A stretch of 64,000 nt of DNA, taken from the NCBI GenBank assembly GCA_946902985.2, contig OX336389.2, positions 793,972,979 through 794,036,978 of the forward strand. The letters run 5' to 3'. The DNA is from Meconema thalassinum. Its lineage: Eukaryota; Arthropoda; Insecta; Orthoptera; Tettigoniidae. The position numbers and the translations under genes were made by a program. Shown piece after piece: positions 24,891 through 36,752 of the stretch (positions within the stretch are counted from its first letter, which is position 1; the number at the start of each line of letters is the position of its first letter). Under the pieces are notes generated by a model. The model had not been told where the DNA came from, searched no databases, and was given only the letters and a program-made list of their open reading frames with translations.

Positions 24891-25640
24891 AGCATTTTCA
24901 GCAGCTGTAAGAAACTGAAAACAGGTAATCATCGTGTTGGAAGCCATTTTCCAATGTTGCCTTAGTAAAACAAAATGTATGCTTTTCAGTTGGGAAAACG
25001 ATTGTGACCCAATTGTATTGTGTGTTAGGTCCTAATCTTGAAAGGCCTTTCATGAGATTAATAAATTCACTTGAAGGACAATTAATTGTTAATCTCAAAT
25101 AATATACAGTATTTCCGGGATAGAGAATAACACTAAATACAATTGAGCACAATCGTTTTGACCGATGGAAAAGCACAAATTACGTCTGAAAGGAGGCAAA
25201 CATATAGCTTTCAAATGGAGCGGGGTTTGAGGCCCATGATTGGCACTTTTCGTATATCGATCCACTCTGTCGTTGACTCCAGGAACTATGAGCCATCATT
25301 CTGCATATGCCTGCCATCTGACGGGGAGATACGAAACTACTAGGCTATGCAATTAAATGAACTTGCCGAATTTTACCGGCAAGTTCCAGAATTCTCATCG
25401 TACATTAGTGCACTCTGTTAGCCTATTCTAACACTGCTAGGTAGTTCAAAAATCGACTATTCTCAATTCCCACATTATGAACTGGGAGAATTTGTTTCTG
25501 CAGCATGATGTAATTCAAAATTTCAAACTCTAAGTGGCAAATAACATTACACGTATGTTCGCACTGAGAACAGGTTATTGATGTGTAACATCTTTCCACT
25601 CGGTTGCTGGATATTTTTGTGGACGTGATTTTGAAAAATG
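24891..25640 (+). repeat. Dispersed repeat R, second adjoining copy
   Basis: Starts with gcagctgtaagaaactgaaa and runs through ggagcggggtttgaggccc (25217) and tctgacggggagatac (25317) to the tcaattcccacattatgaac block near 25463. This head-to-tail adjoining of R units suggests a tandem origin. No coding frame is conserved between units. Confidence 0.75.
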
Positions 25641-25779
25641 GGACGGAAGTGGATCGGACGGAAGTGTGTAAGACGCACTGCGAGTTGGATCGCATCCCTG
25701 CTGGCTGCTAAAGCAGCTGTGATCCAGCTGGCAGTGGTACCATGTGGAATGTTTATCACATACGGATTACTTTGTAACA

Positions 25780-25960
25780 GAAGAGTATCTAGAAGGCAGT
25801 GCGAGAGTAGAAATATCAAGTAGACAGTGAAGAAAAAAAGTCAGTCTCTGTTAACGTAACTTAGTTACTGGCAGGAGAGTGATGTAACAGCAAAGTATCA
25901 AGAAGGCAGTGCGAGAGTAGAAATATCAAGTAGGCAGTGAAGAACAAAAAAGAGAGTCTT
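25780..25960 (+). repeat. Short direct repeat pair
   Basis: agaaggcagtgcgagagtag, continuing to caagtagacagtgaagaa, occurs near 25791 and again near 25901, about 110 bp apart and nearly identical. Confidence 0.8.
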
Positions 25961-26109
25961 GGAATTGTTATGTATTATGAGAATTTAAAAAACAAAAAGA
26001 TTTTTTTGTGTGTTGATGAATGTCAGGGATAATAAAAACGGTAACAACTTCAAGGTAGGATAACATGCCAGATGTTACACATCTTATGCGACTAGTGTAA
26101 GGCTCGTAT

Positions 26110-26382
26110 CTTTTTTATCGTGTTGGAAGCCATTCTCAAATATTGCCCTAGTAAAGCCAAGTTTTTGCTTTTTAGTCAGTCAAGACGTTTGTATCCAATT
26201 GTATTGGGTGTTATGTCTTAGCCCTAAAGGAATTTACATGCTGTTAATAAATTCACTTGGATGACTGTTGTTAATCTCTTGTTTCTTTCAAAGATACGAC
26301 ATCATACTAAATACAATTGAACACAATTGAGTTAACCGCCTGAAAAGCACACATTTCAACTGAAATCCGGTATTGAGCCTTA
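26110..26382 (+). repeat. Repeat R segment before the long-inverted-repeat element
   Basis: Matches 24920-25200 (cgtgttggaagccatt, ttaataaattcacttg, caattgagcacaatcg-like text). It is cut at the TA at 26381-26382 by the following element. R resumes at 31397. Confidence 0.8.
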
Positions 26383-26909
26383 CTGTCGACCAAAGTATTA
26401 TGTGCACTCGAGTTTGAAGGTTGTTTGTGAAGTAACCAATAGACCTACATAAAATCCAATAACATTATCATTTTCGTCGTTCTATTTTACGTTAGGTCAT
26501 GTAGGTTTGGAATTTTTAATATATATTTTAATATATTTTATCGCAGTTGGAACACAAAAAGTGCTCGTTTTTAAGAGTGTTTCAACCTTGCGTCTCATTT
26601 AAGAATTATTATCTCAAAAACCCGTCATCAGATCGAATCCAAATTTTAACACAATATACATTGGAATGGTGTATAACTGGTTTATTAATTTTAAAATTGT
26701 GTGTGCCCAAAAAACAAAGTTGTTATCATTTTTGTAAGGTAACTTTTTCTCGGCTCGGGGTGGTTGAAAAATGTAGTTCTTGGTTGCATCGTAATCCTTA
26801 AACATCGAAACGTTATGCTGTATGACTGTGAAATACGTAAATTAATTCACTTATATTATATCGGTTTGTATTTCTACAGGGAAATAACACATGTTTCACC
26901 AGCTAGCCG

Positions 26910-29900
26910 GTGGCACTGTTACAGTGGAATTGTAACAGTTATGACAGGCATTTGACAGAACTCCGTCAGCTTATTGCCCAATACGCAGCGAGTATAGTCT
27001 GCCTACAGGAAACAAACCTCAGACCTGATCACGAGACTGTTCTGAAAGGTTTCCGACTATACTCTAAAGAGCGACAAGACGCCGCCCGGGCTTCCGGGGG
27101 CGTTTGTACCGTCGTTCGCTCTGACTGCTATAGTGAAGAGTTTCCACTCGCCACTCCTCTGGAAGCTATTGCAGTTCGCGTGTCCTTGCCTGCTATGACA
27201 ACTGTTTGTAACGTGTACCTTCCACCGAACCAGCCCCTTGATATTAATGACGTCTTTGATCTTGTTGATCAACTTCCAGTCCCTTTCCTAATCGTGGGTG
27301 ATTTCAACTCTCATCACCCCCAATGGGGATCACCATCTTCCTGCCCCAGAGGAAGGGACGTGGAGGCCTTAATTCAAGGGTTGGATTTATCTCTATTAAA
27401 TACAGGGGAAGCTACACATTTTAGCTTAGCGCACGGCACGTACTCACACATTGACTTGAGTGTGTGTAGCCGTGCGCTGGTCCCCCTATTTGGTTGGTAT
27501 GTACACGACGACCTCTGTGACAGTGACCATTTCCCGATCGTTCTTACCCTTCTGAACCAGACGCCCGTGGAGTTCCCCAGTCGTTAGGTTCTTAAGCGGG
27601 CAAATTGGCCCTCGTTTCAAGAACGAGCTGTGTTCGTTGATCTTGGTTGCCGGAGCGTCGATGACGAGGTACAGCACATCACCGATGTGCTTCTTGCTGC
27701 CGCCGAAGAGTCCATCCCGTCCTTTTCTGGGACTCCTCGTCGCAAACTCGTCCCATGGTGGACAGAGGATATTGCAGCGGCAATAAGAGACCGTCGTCGA
27801 GCTCACAAGCACTACCGTCGGCGTTCAACCATGGCCAATTTGGTGGCGTTTAAGAAATTTCGTGCCAAGGCACAGATTCTTATTCGCCAGAGTAAGAAAC
27901 AATCCTGGGAACGGTATGTGTCTTCTATTACGGCACATACCCCCTCCTCTCAGGTGTGGACTAAACTACGACGCATTTCGGGAATTCAGACATCTTCTAC
28001 TGTAACGGGAATTTCCATTGCTAATGAACTGGTTACAGATCCTTATCGCGTTGCAAACCATCTCGCCTCGTATTTTGCGGATATATCCGGTTCCGATAAC
28101 TATGACCCTGCCTTCGTGGCCCTGAAGCGCGAAGCGGAACGTTTCCATCTTAGTTTTGCTTCCCGCGCTTCGGAGGAGTACAAAGTGCCCTTTACGGAGT
28201 GGGAACTCCGCGAAGCGCTGGCACTCTGCAGGGACACGTCTCCTGGCCCGGATAATATTCACAACCAGATGCTTAAACACCTTAACGATGAGAGCATTCG
28301 CCATTTGCTCAGGGTTTTTAATCGTATTTGGTTGGAAGGTGTGTTTCCAGCGCAATGGCAGGAAGGTATCATAATAACTATCCTGAAGCCCGATAAGGAT
28401 CCCAAATTGACAGGTCAAACCATCAGGGGCCGATAACCTAGATGTTAGGCCCCTTAAAACAACAATTATCATCATCATCATCATCAAATTGACAGGGAGT
28501 TACAGACCTATTTGTCTCACTAACGGTTTGTGCAATCTCTTTGAGAGGATGGTCAATCGGCGCCTGGTGTGGGTCCTGGAGAAACGGGGACTCCTGTCTG
28601 AATACCAGTGTGGTTTCAGGGCGTCTCGGTGTACCAACGACCATCTGGTACGCCTGGAGACTGCCATACAGGACGCTTTTCTCCGGAGACAGCACCTAGT
28701 GGCTGTTTTCTTTGACCTCGAGAAGGCCTATGACACCACTTGGCGTTACGGCATCCTCTCTACCCTGCATCAATGGAAATTCCGAGGTAACTTGCCGGTT
28801 TTTATTGCGAATTTTCTGTCCCTTCGCCTGTTCCGTGTCCGAATAGGGGGGACATATTCGCAATATCATATACAGGAAAACGGAGTCCCACAGGGATCGG
28901 TGCTTAGCGTCACATTATTTGCGATTGCCATAAACGGTATAGTCGCTGCTGGTCCAGCAGTGGTACCGTCGCTATATGTAGACGACTTCGCTCTACATTA
29001 TAGTGCGCAAAATATGGCGGTCGCTGAACGACAGCTACAACAAGCTATTCGGAGAGTGGAACGCTGGACACTGGAGCATGGCTTTCGATTCTCAACCGCT
29101 AAGTCCTCGGTTGTCCATTTCTGCCGAAAGCGCACCCTCCATCCAGATCCTGAGCTTTATCTGGGCAATGTAGCTTTGCCTGTTGTTGCTGCGTACCGGT
29201 TCCTTGGGCTTCTTTTCGATCAGAAATTGACGTGGGAACCACACGTGCGGTGTTTGAAAACTGCCTGCGCTAAGAAACTCAACATGTTGCGGTTTCTTAG
29301 CGGCACATCATGGGGGGCGGACCGCGTGGTGCTCCTGCGTTTTTATAAGTCACTGATTTTATCTAGGTTAGATTATGGCAGTGTAGCATATGGTTCGGCC
29401 CGTAAGTCAGTGCTTGTTAAACTGGACAGTGTCCACCACGGCGGTGTGAGGCTGGCGACGGGTGCCGTTCGGACAAGCCTAGTCGTCAGCTTGCTCGCCG
29501 AGGCTGGCGTACCTCCTTTACACCTGAGGCGCCAACAAGTACTGCTGACCTATGCTGCAACTATTCGACAGATGCCACTTCATCCAAGCTATCCATGTTT
29601 GTTTTACAATCCGAATCGCCGGCTGTATGATGTGCTCGCCCGGGCCACTCGGCCGGCGGGGATTCGCTTGGATGACTTATACCGTCAGTTCCGATTTCCT
29701 TCTGTCTCCTGTATCGTCCGAGTACCTAGCAAGGCCCCTCCGTGGATGGTCTCTCGCCCTGATATCATCCTGGATCTGCACACCGGCCCCAAGTCGGACA
29801 CGGACTCCTCCGTCCATCGGAGGCTGTTCCAGTCCGTGGTGACACGGTATCCGGGATCAGGGCTTGTATTCACGGACGGTTCGAGGGTAAACGAGAAAGT

Positions 29901-30666
29901 AGGCTGTGCATTTGTGGATGAGGATCGTCGGTTTCTCTTTTCACTTCCCGAGGCCTGTGGCGTGTACACTGCGGAGCTCTATGCCATCTTAGAGGCTCTG
30001 CGGTACACGTTATCAGACGATCACCAGCACTTTCTTGTGTGTACTGACTCTCTGAGTGCGCTGCAGGTGATCGATGTGTGTTTCCCGAAGCACCCGTTGG
30101 TCCAGCGTGTGCACGACCAGCTCGTCAGTTTGCGTAACGCTGGAACCGGGGTGACCTTTGTGTGGCTTCCTAGCCACATGGGTATTGCGGGAAACGAGCT
30201 TGCTGATCAGGCGGCGAGAGAGGCAGTCGCACTGCCCTCGCTACCGTATAAGGTGCCTGCTAGTGATGTGCGCTCTCAGTTGCGGCATTCGATCCTGTCG
30301 CATTGGGAGGAGGCATGGCGTGCCACGCCTCCACCCAACAAACTGAGAGGCATCAAGGAGACAACGAAGGTGTGGAAATCTTCCTTCCGATCTCTCCGGA
30401 AGGAAGCTGTGGTACTCTGTCGACTCCGGATCGGCCATGGGATTGCTACGCACTCTCACTTGCTAAAGAGAGAAGATCCTCCTGTGTGTACTTGCGGCGC
30501 CCACCTAACCGTGGCACACCTTCTCTTGGAGTGTGTGGATCTGGCCGATCTGCGCGGGACTCTTAAACTGCCTAATACCCTCTCCCTTATTCTCCGTGAT
30601 GACGGGCCGTCAGCTGACCACGTCATCCGGTTCATGAGGGAGAGTGGTTACTTTTTTAAGTTTTAA
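26910..30666 (+). pseudogene. LINE ORF2: endonuclease, reverse transcriptase, RNase H
   Basis: It would nick target DNA and copy the LINE RNA there. Endonuclease (APE type): LLQWNCNSYD, IVCLQETNL, IVGDFNSHHPQWG, SDHFPIVL. Reverse transcriptase: TSPGPDNI (about 28230), FDLEKAYDTTW, VPQGSVLSVTLF and the active site YVDDFALHY (about 28975). RNase H: FTDGSRV, TAELYAILEAL, CTDSLSALQV and ELADQAAREA (29868-30225), with all four expected acidic residues. A C-terminal CxC-H-C knuckle-like segment is CTCGAHLTVAHLLLEC. Damage is slight: a TAG near 27585 where the family probably has tryptophan, the start codon altered to GTG, and a 70-bp insertion (28415-28484) with its 12-bp duplication. Confidence 0.9.
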
Positions 30667-30972
30667 TGTGTAGTTACGACTTTTAATTGTGGTTAAATCT
30701 GTTTTATGTTTTTTATTGTGTTATGTATTGTATTGTTCACTATGCCTTATTTGTTTTATCCTTTTTTACACTCCGCCTTTCATTCTGTTTATTCAAATAA
30801 GGCAATATTTTTTGGGGCTCACTGTCTGTTTTATAAACACCATTTTCGCTTCATCCATGGCAGTGAGTTGTTTTTATCTACATCCTTTCATTTCACGCCA
30901 TTTCATTTCATTAGGGGCCGATAACCTCGATGTTAGGCCCCTTAAAACAACAATTATCATCATCATCATCAT
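26911..30972 (+). mobile_element. I-group-like LINE with RNase H, 5'-truncated at ORF2
   Basis: Holds an ORF2 with endonuclease, reverse transcriptase and RNase H, then a 3' UTR and a tail ending ggccccttaaaacaac plus (ATC)n. ORF1 and the 5' UTR, present in the relatives at 41559 and 46310, are missing. Similarity to those copies starts within the ORF2 start codon. Confidence 0.85.
28415..28484 (+). mobile_element. 70-bp retroposed LINE-type 3' tail inside ORF2
   Basis: Inserted in the reverse transcriptase region and flanked by a 12-bp duplication, caaattgacagg, at 28403-28414 and 28485-28496. The insert holds ggggccgataacctagatg, aggccccttaaaacaac and (ATC)n. This is the same tail that closes the host LINE at 30912-30970. 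It adds 82 bp, which shifts the frame by one. Confidence 0.9.
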
Positions 30973-31396
30973 GATGTATAATGATTACAACGCAACCAAG
31001 AACTACATTTTCCAACCACCCTTAGCCGAGAAAAAGTTACGTTACAACAATGATAACAACATTGTTTCTTGGACACACAAAATTGTGAAATTATTAAACC
31101 AGTTATACAACATTCCAATGTATATTGTGTTAAAATTTGGATTCGATCAGATGACAGGCTTTTGAGATAACATTTCTTAAATGTGACGCATGGTTGAAAC
31201 ACGCTTAAAAACGGGCACTTTTTGCGTTCCAATTGCGATAACAAATATTAAAATATAAATTTAAAAATCCAAACCTACATGAACTAACGTAAAATAGAAC
31301 GACGAAAATGTTGATAGTATTGGATTTTATGTAGGTCTATTGGTTACTTAACAAACAACCTTCAAACTCGAGTACACATAATACTTTGGTCGACAG

Positions 31397-31836
31397 TAGG
31401 CACATAGCCTGCAGCCTTTAAAAGGAGCGCGCTTAGACGCGCGTGTCCCGCACAACTGTACATCCATCCACTCTATTGTTGATTCCAAGAACTATGAGAT
31501 TCCTGCATATACCCGTCATCTAGCGGGGAGATACGAAACTACTATGAAATTAAGTGAATTCACCGAAGACTACCGGCTTGTTCTAGAATTCTCATCGTAT
31601 TAGGCCTTTAGTTACAGCACCGTACATTAGGGGACTCTGTAGGCATATTATAATAAACTGCTAGGAAGTTCAAAACCCGATTATTCTCGATTCCCACATT
31701 ATGAACCAGGAGAATTTATTTTTCAGCATATAATTCAAGAGTTAGTACGCTAATTATCAAAATAACATGCCGCGTTTGTTAGCGCGTCCTTGTAATGTAC
31801 TAATTCAGAACCTACACAACGAGGAAGGTTGTTACT
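31397..31836 (+). repeat. Repeat R segment between two insertions
   Basis: Resumes with ggagcgcgcttagacgcgc (31423) and matches 23640-24050 of copy 1. It ends in aaggttgttact, the first copy of a 12-bp target duplication. Confidence 0.8.
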
Positions 31837-33586
31837 CATATAACAGCTTAGGCTTTCACGGCCGGCGTTCATAATTAAGTACAAGTTGTTCGGGCTTGTA
31901 GGCCGTGGTCCATACAGGAAATCTCCCGACGTTTCGCCGGAAATTGCTTCCGGCATTGTCAAGGGTTCCGCTCCTATCCTTGGTCAGCACTGGAATGAGG
32001 ACCACACGCTCGGCTCACACGGTATAAATACAGTACAACCTGTCACATCCGGACCTGTGATAACCGAACCCTCCCATATCCGGACACATCTCCGAATGAA
32101 TTTTTAAGTCGTAGTTGATAGCGAGGATACATTAGTGAGCTAGCCAGGGAGGACGAGTGAAAGTTGCAGCGCTGGAAGGCTGTGTGCGTGCTTGACCGCG
32201 AGGGGTTGTGGCCTGACTCGGTCAACGACATCTTCCCGGGAACTTATCCCTTTGTGTGAATACCCGATATTCCATTCACGGCTTCTGCCTGCCTGACACC
32301 TACGTCATCACGAGGCTGCCTCTCTTTCTACCTTTCAGTCTGTGCGTGAGTCTTGAAGCGACAGTTTGTTTTGCGAGTGTGTTTCTGTTGTTACTGTTAT
32401 TGTTTACCGTTGTTATCATTATTGTTATCTTTTAACCTTGGTTTTTTTTTTGCTAAAATGTTCGAAAAAAGAAAAAAAACTGTTGTTACGATGGAAGAAA
32501 AGTTCCGTGCTCTAAAATGGTTAGATGCTGGTGAAACAGCCAAGAAGATTGCCGCGGATATGGGAGTAGGAACAAGCACTGTGAGTGACTGGAAAAAGGC
32601 TCGGAGTGATATTGAAAAGTGGTGCTCGTCACAAGCGTCAACAAGTGGTGTTAAAAACTTAAAATGATGAAAAAGGCAGCTAACAACCAAGTTAATGAGG
32701 CATTGTTTCTTTGGTTTACCCAAAGAAGAGAGCAAGGGTTACATATCTCAGGTCCTTTACTAAAAGAAAAGGCACTACACTTTAATAAGGAAATTGGAGG
32801 GGATGAACAGTTGAAAGCAAGTGAGGGGTGGTTGGAAAGCTGGAAAAATCGTCATGGTGTGCGGAAACACTACAGATCAGTGGCGAAAAGCTATCGGCTA
32901 ACCAAGAAGACGTTGAAAATTTTAAAATATTTTTACACAGTCTAATTGATCAACATGGGATTACTGGAGAGCAGCTCTATAATTGCGACGAGACTGCGCT
33001 CAACTATAAAATGATTCCCACCTACACTTTGGCTTCCAAGAAAGAAGACAGTGCACCGGGGTATAAGAAGAAAAAGGAGAGGGTGACCATTTTAGCCTGC
33101 AGCAACGCTACAGGATATCACAAGCTTCCATTAGGATTCATTGGAAAATCCAAAAAGCCAAGGGCTTTCAAGAACTTTAAAGACTTGTCTGGCCTACCAG
33201 TTTGGTACAGAAACCAGCGCAGCGCATGGATGAACTGCGAAATATTTAGTGATTGGTTTCACAAGCAGTTTGTGCCACAAGTGGAAAAACATCTGTTGAA
33301 AAATAACTTGCCAAGAAAAGCAGTGCTCCTACTTGACAATGCACCCTCACATCCAAGTGAAGACGAACTTAAAGATGGAGATATGAAGGGTGTGTTCTTA
33401 CCACCAAACGTGACATCACTCTGTCAACCTATGGATCAAGGCGTTCTTGAGTCACTAAAGCGAACCAATCGCCGTAGGTTACTTTCTGTGTTGATTGCTG
33501 GAATGGACGAAAAAGAAAGTGTTACAGAGACGTTACAAACTTCAATTGCAGACGAATGGGCACTTTTGAAGAATGAAATAACAAAA

Positions 33587-35529
33587 TAGGCAGAAGAAAA
33601 CATTGGTAGGAAAGAAATAATAGGTTGAAAACCGTGGATCACTCAGGATATGCTAGAATTGATGGATGAAAGGCGGAGACACAAGAATATAAGAGATGAA
33701 GAGGGGAAAGCAGATACAGACGTCTGAGAAATGAGGTTAATAAGAAGTGCAAGGAAGCGAAAGAAGAATGGTTGAAAGAGAAATGTGCAGGTATAGAAAA
33801 GTGACTGAAATTAGGAAAAGTAGACACAGCTTATCGAAGGATTAAGAATACTTTTGTGGAAAAGAAGACTAAGTGCTGTAATATTAAGGACACAAATGGA
33901 AAGCCTCTAACAGATAGGGAAGAAATGGTTGAGAGATGGAAAGCTTACATAGAGTGCTTGTATAAGGGAAAGGAGATTGAGAATCATGTAATGGAAAGGG
34001 AGGAGGAAATTGATGAGGATGCAAAAGGAGATTTAATATTGAGATCAGAATTTGACAGAGCATTAGAGGACTTAGGCAGGAACAAAGCACCAGGCATAGA
34101 TGATATACCGATTGAGTTGCTACGCTGCATAGGAGATGAAGGTCTGATCAGGTTATTTCACTTGGTGTGTAGGATTTATGAGACAGGTGAGGTACCCCCT
34201 GATTTCAAGAAGAATGTTATCATCCCTATACCAAAGAAAGTGGGAGCTGACAGATGTGAAGATTACCGTACAATCAGCTTGATTACTCATGCTTCAAAGA
34301 TCCTGTCTAGAATAATTTACAAGAGGATTGAAAGCCAGATAGAAACGGAGTTGGGTGAAGACCAGTTTGGTTTCAGGAGAAATGTAGGAACAAAGTGAAG
34401 CTGTACTAAGTCTTAGGCTGATTTGGGAAGGTAGAGTAAGGAATGATAATAGAACGTTGTAGACTTAGAAAAGGCTTTTGATAACGTTGATTGGACTAAA
34501 TTGTTTGACATTTTGAAATCTATTGGAATAAAGTACAGGGATAGGAGGGTGATATACAATCTATACAGAAACCAGACAGCAGTCATTCGAGCTGAAGGAT
34601 ATGAGAGAGAAGCTGGTATTATGAAAGGTGTAAGGCAAGGCTGCAACTAATCACCCATACTTTTCAATCTTTACATTGAACAAGCAATGATGGAAATTGG
34701 AGAAAAATTTAAAGTGGGAGTGAAGATTCAAGGAGAAATAATTTCAACTCTGAGATTTGCTGATGACATCGTCATCTTGGCCGACAAGCCTGAGGATTTG
34801 AATGAGTTTTTGAATGGTATGGATTCCGTCTTACGGAAGGACTTCATGATGAAAATTAATAAATGTAAAACAAAAATACTGGAATGCAGCCGAAATAAAT
34901 CAGAAAACTCTATGGAGATCAAATTGGCAGGTGAAAAGCTGAAGGAAGTAGGAGACTTCTGTTACTTAGGAAGCAGAATAACCAGTGATGGACGAAGCAA
35001 AGAGGATATAAAAAGTAGGTTGGCTCAGGCAAGGAAAGCCTTTCTACAAAAAAGGAATCTGTTGACATCGAATATAGATTTAGGTATTAGGAAGTCATTT
35101 TTGAAAGCCTTTGTCTGGAGCGTGGCGGTCTATGGAAGTGAAACTTGGACTATTGGTGCAGCAGAAAAGAGGAGAATTGAGGCATTTGAAATGTGGTGTT
35201 ACAGGAGAATGATGAAGATCAGATGGTAGATAGGGTTACAAACGAAGAGGTATTAAGGCGAGTGGGAGAGGAGAGATGTTTCTGGCGACTGCTAATGAAG
35301 AGAAGAGATAGGTTGGTAGGACACATACTAAGACACCCAGGAATAGCAAGCTTAGTTATGGAAGGAAGGGTCGAGGACAAGAACTGTAGGGGTAGACCAA
35401 GGATAGAATATGTTAAACAGATTGCCTCGGATGTAGGGTGTGGTAGCTATGTAGAGATGAAACGATTAGCTCAGGACAGGGAGGCATGGAGAGCTGCATC
35501 AAACCAATCAAAAGACTGAAGACTCAAAC
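33587..35529 (+). mobile_element. RTE-like LINE, 5'-truncated, in the pogo transposase
   Basis: Flanked by a 7-bp duplication, aacaaaa, at 33580-33586 and 35530-35536. Removing the insert restores a continuous codon series across the transposase. The 3' end is rich in caa/aaa motifs rather than a poly(A) tail. Confidence 0.85.
33620..35516 (+). pseudogene. RTE-type reverse transcriptase, degenerate
   Basis: Blocks in order: GRNKAPGIDDIPIELLR (about 34078), VIIPIPKKVGADRCEDYRT (about 34219), EDQFGFRRN, then FADDIVILADKPEDL (the FADD active-site form, about 34756), CYLGSRITSDGRSKEDI, VYGSETWTIGAAEKRR and, at the C-terminus, VLRRVGEERCF, GRPRIEY and REAWRAASNQSKD. The last block is typical of RTE elements in insects. 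The endonuclease is gone. Frameshifts and stops fall near 34396, 34460, 34650 and 35228. Confidence 0.8.
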
Positions 35530-36752
35530 AACAAAAGGGACGTTAAAGAAGGTGGACATGTTAGACGTGATAATGTGGGTATCCCAGGCATGGGATGAAA
35601 TAAAACCATTGACGCTGGTAAGGTCATGGAGGAAGCTCTTAGATCACAAAGCTACTGATTAATGGACGGGGGAGAAAACAGAAGACGTCAATGAAACTTA
35701 TGCCTGCAATGAAGAAAATCGTCAGATTGCTGAGCTTGTGCAATGCCTGCCTGGTTGTGAAAAAATCAACAACGAGGAAGCCATAAATTGGTTAGTAAAT
35801 GAAGTCGAAGTCAACGAAATTACAGACAGTTACGTTATAGAAATGGTGTGCAATGATGAGGAAAAAATCTTTGAACCCGACGAAGAGGACAACGCCCCTA
35901 TAATGAGTCACTCTGAGGCATTCAAGACCATAGAATCTTTAATCACTTATGTAGAAAATCAAGATGAAACGAGTGTGACTGAAGTGATGCTTTTAAGAAG
36001 ATTGAGGGACATGGCATCCAAAAAGCGTGTACAGTGCGTGAAGCAACAGAAAATCACAAACTTTTTCAAAAACTAATGTAGAAACAGTAGGCATAAGTGA
36101 AGTGCGTGAAGCAACAGAAAATGACAAACATTTTCAAAAAATTATGTAGAAGCAGAATGTACAGTGTATTTATGTAAGTACATGTACTGTAAAGCATATT
36201 ATTATAATTTAATTATTTTAATTTAGTTTAAAGCAATTCTATTTCTTAGCCTATGTACAGTATACAGTTAACAACATGATACTAATCCGTTAAAAACATT
36301 AAAATTAATCAACAACAAACTCGTGAATTATTTCTGGTCACCTTGCTATTTGTAAAAATAGCCTTGTGATATCCGGATTTTTCCATATCCGGATCGGCCG
36401 GTCGCCACATTAGTCCGGATATGACAGGTTATACTGTACTGCGAGCAGTGGAGCTGGTCCTATTATGACCAATTTGACTCACGTTGATCACCCAAACCCC
36501 CCTCATTCAATTGTAGTCGGTCGTTATTATCAGATATAGCTCTCAATGCCCTCGGGCTCATAGGCTAAAATTTCAACGCAACGAGGATTGCGAGGGTCAG
36601 GTCAGGTCTGGTCCTCATTCCACTCCTGACCAACGAAAGGAGCGGATCCCTTGAAAATGCTGGACGCAGTTTCCAGCGAAACGTCGAGAGATATCCTGTC
36701 TGGAACACGGCCTACAAACCCGAACAACTTGTACTTAATTAAGGTTGTTACT

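Larger units (their letters stand above)
26383..31396. mobile_element. Long-inverted-repeat DNA element with TA target duplication, carrying a LINE
   Basis: The ends are ctgtcgaccaaagtattatg (left) and its complement (right). Inverted arms of about 420-430 bp span 26383-26805 and 30970-31396. Both ends are flanked by TA. A related empty site survives at about 41493 (gagccctaggcac), which shows that TA was duplicated. TA targeting suggests the Tc1/mariner group; no transposase is present, so the element is non-autonomous. The loop holds LINE 26911-30972. Confidence 0.8.
32458..36073 (+). pseudogene. Jerky/Tigger-type transposase, split by an RTE LINE
   Basis: Order: CENP-B-type N-terminal helix-turn-helix (MEEKFRALKWLDAGE, AADMGVGTSTVSDW), a second HTH domain (GWLESWKNRHGVR), then the DDE core: YNCDETALNYKM (about 32982), VLLLDNAPSHP (about 33326) and PPNVTSLCQPMDQGV (about 33402). 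The coding sequence is interrupted at 33586 and resumes at 35537 with KGTLKKVDMLDVIMW. A long acidic C-terminus ends KITNFFKN at 36073. Frameshifts lie near 32655 and 32865, and a stop near 35659. It is therefore inactive even apart from the LINE. Confidence 0.85.
32031..36436 (+). mobile_element. Pogo/Tigger-like DNA transposon 2
   Basis: TIRs are cagtacaacctgtcacatcc (left) and its near complement ending gttatactg (right). TA flanks both ends (32029-32030 and 36437-36438). The repeated word 'atccgga' near both ends could bind transposase. An RTE LINE splits the transposase gene. Confidence 0.9.
31837..36740. mobile_element. Fold-back retroposon with nested pogo-like element and RTE
   Basis: Bounded by a 12-bp duplication, aaggttgttact, at 31825-31836 and 36741-36752. 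Uninterrupted R continues on the right as in copy 1. The outer element itself is only 31837-32028 plus 36439-36740, about 490 bp. It has inverted arms of about 130 bp (aagtacaagttgttcgggc and ccgacgtttcgccgg, about 31875-32005 against 36600-36745). The length of the target duplication suggests retroposition rather than cut-and-paste. Confidence 0.75.

Noticed and set aside
32458..33579. A host jerky-like gene domesticated from pogo
   Set aside because: Terminal repeats, the TA duplication, two frameshifts and an inserted RTE LINE show an ordinary dead transposon.
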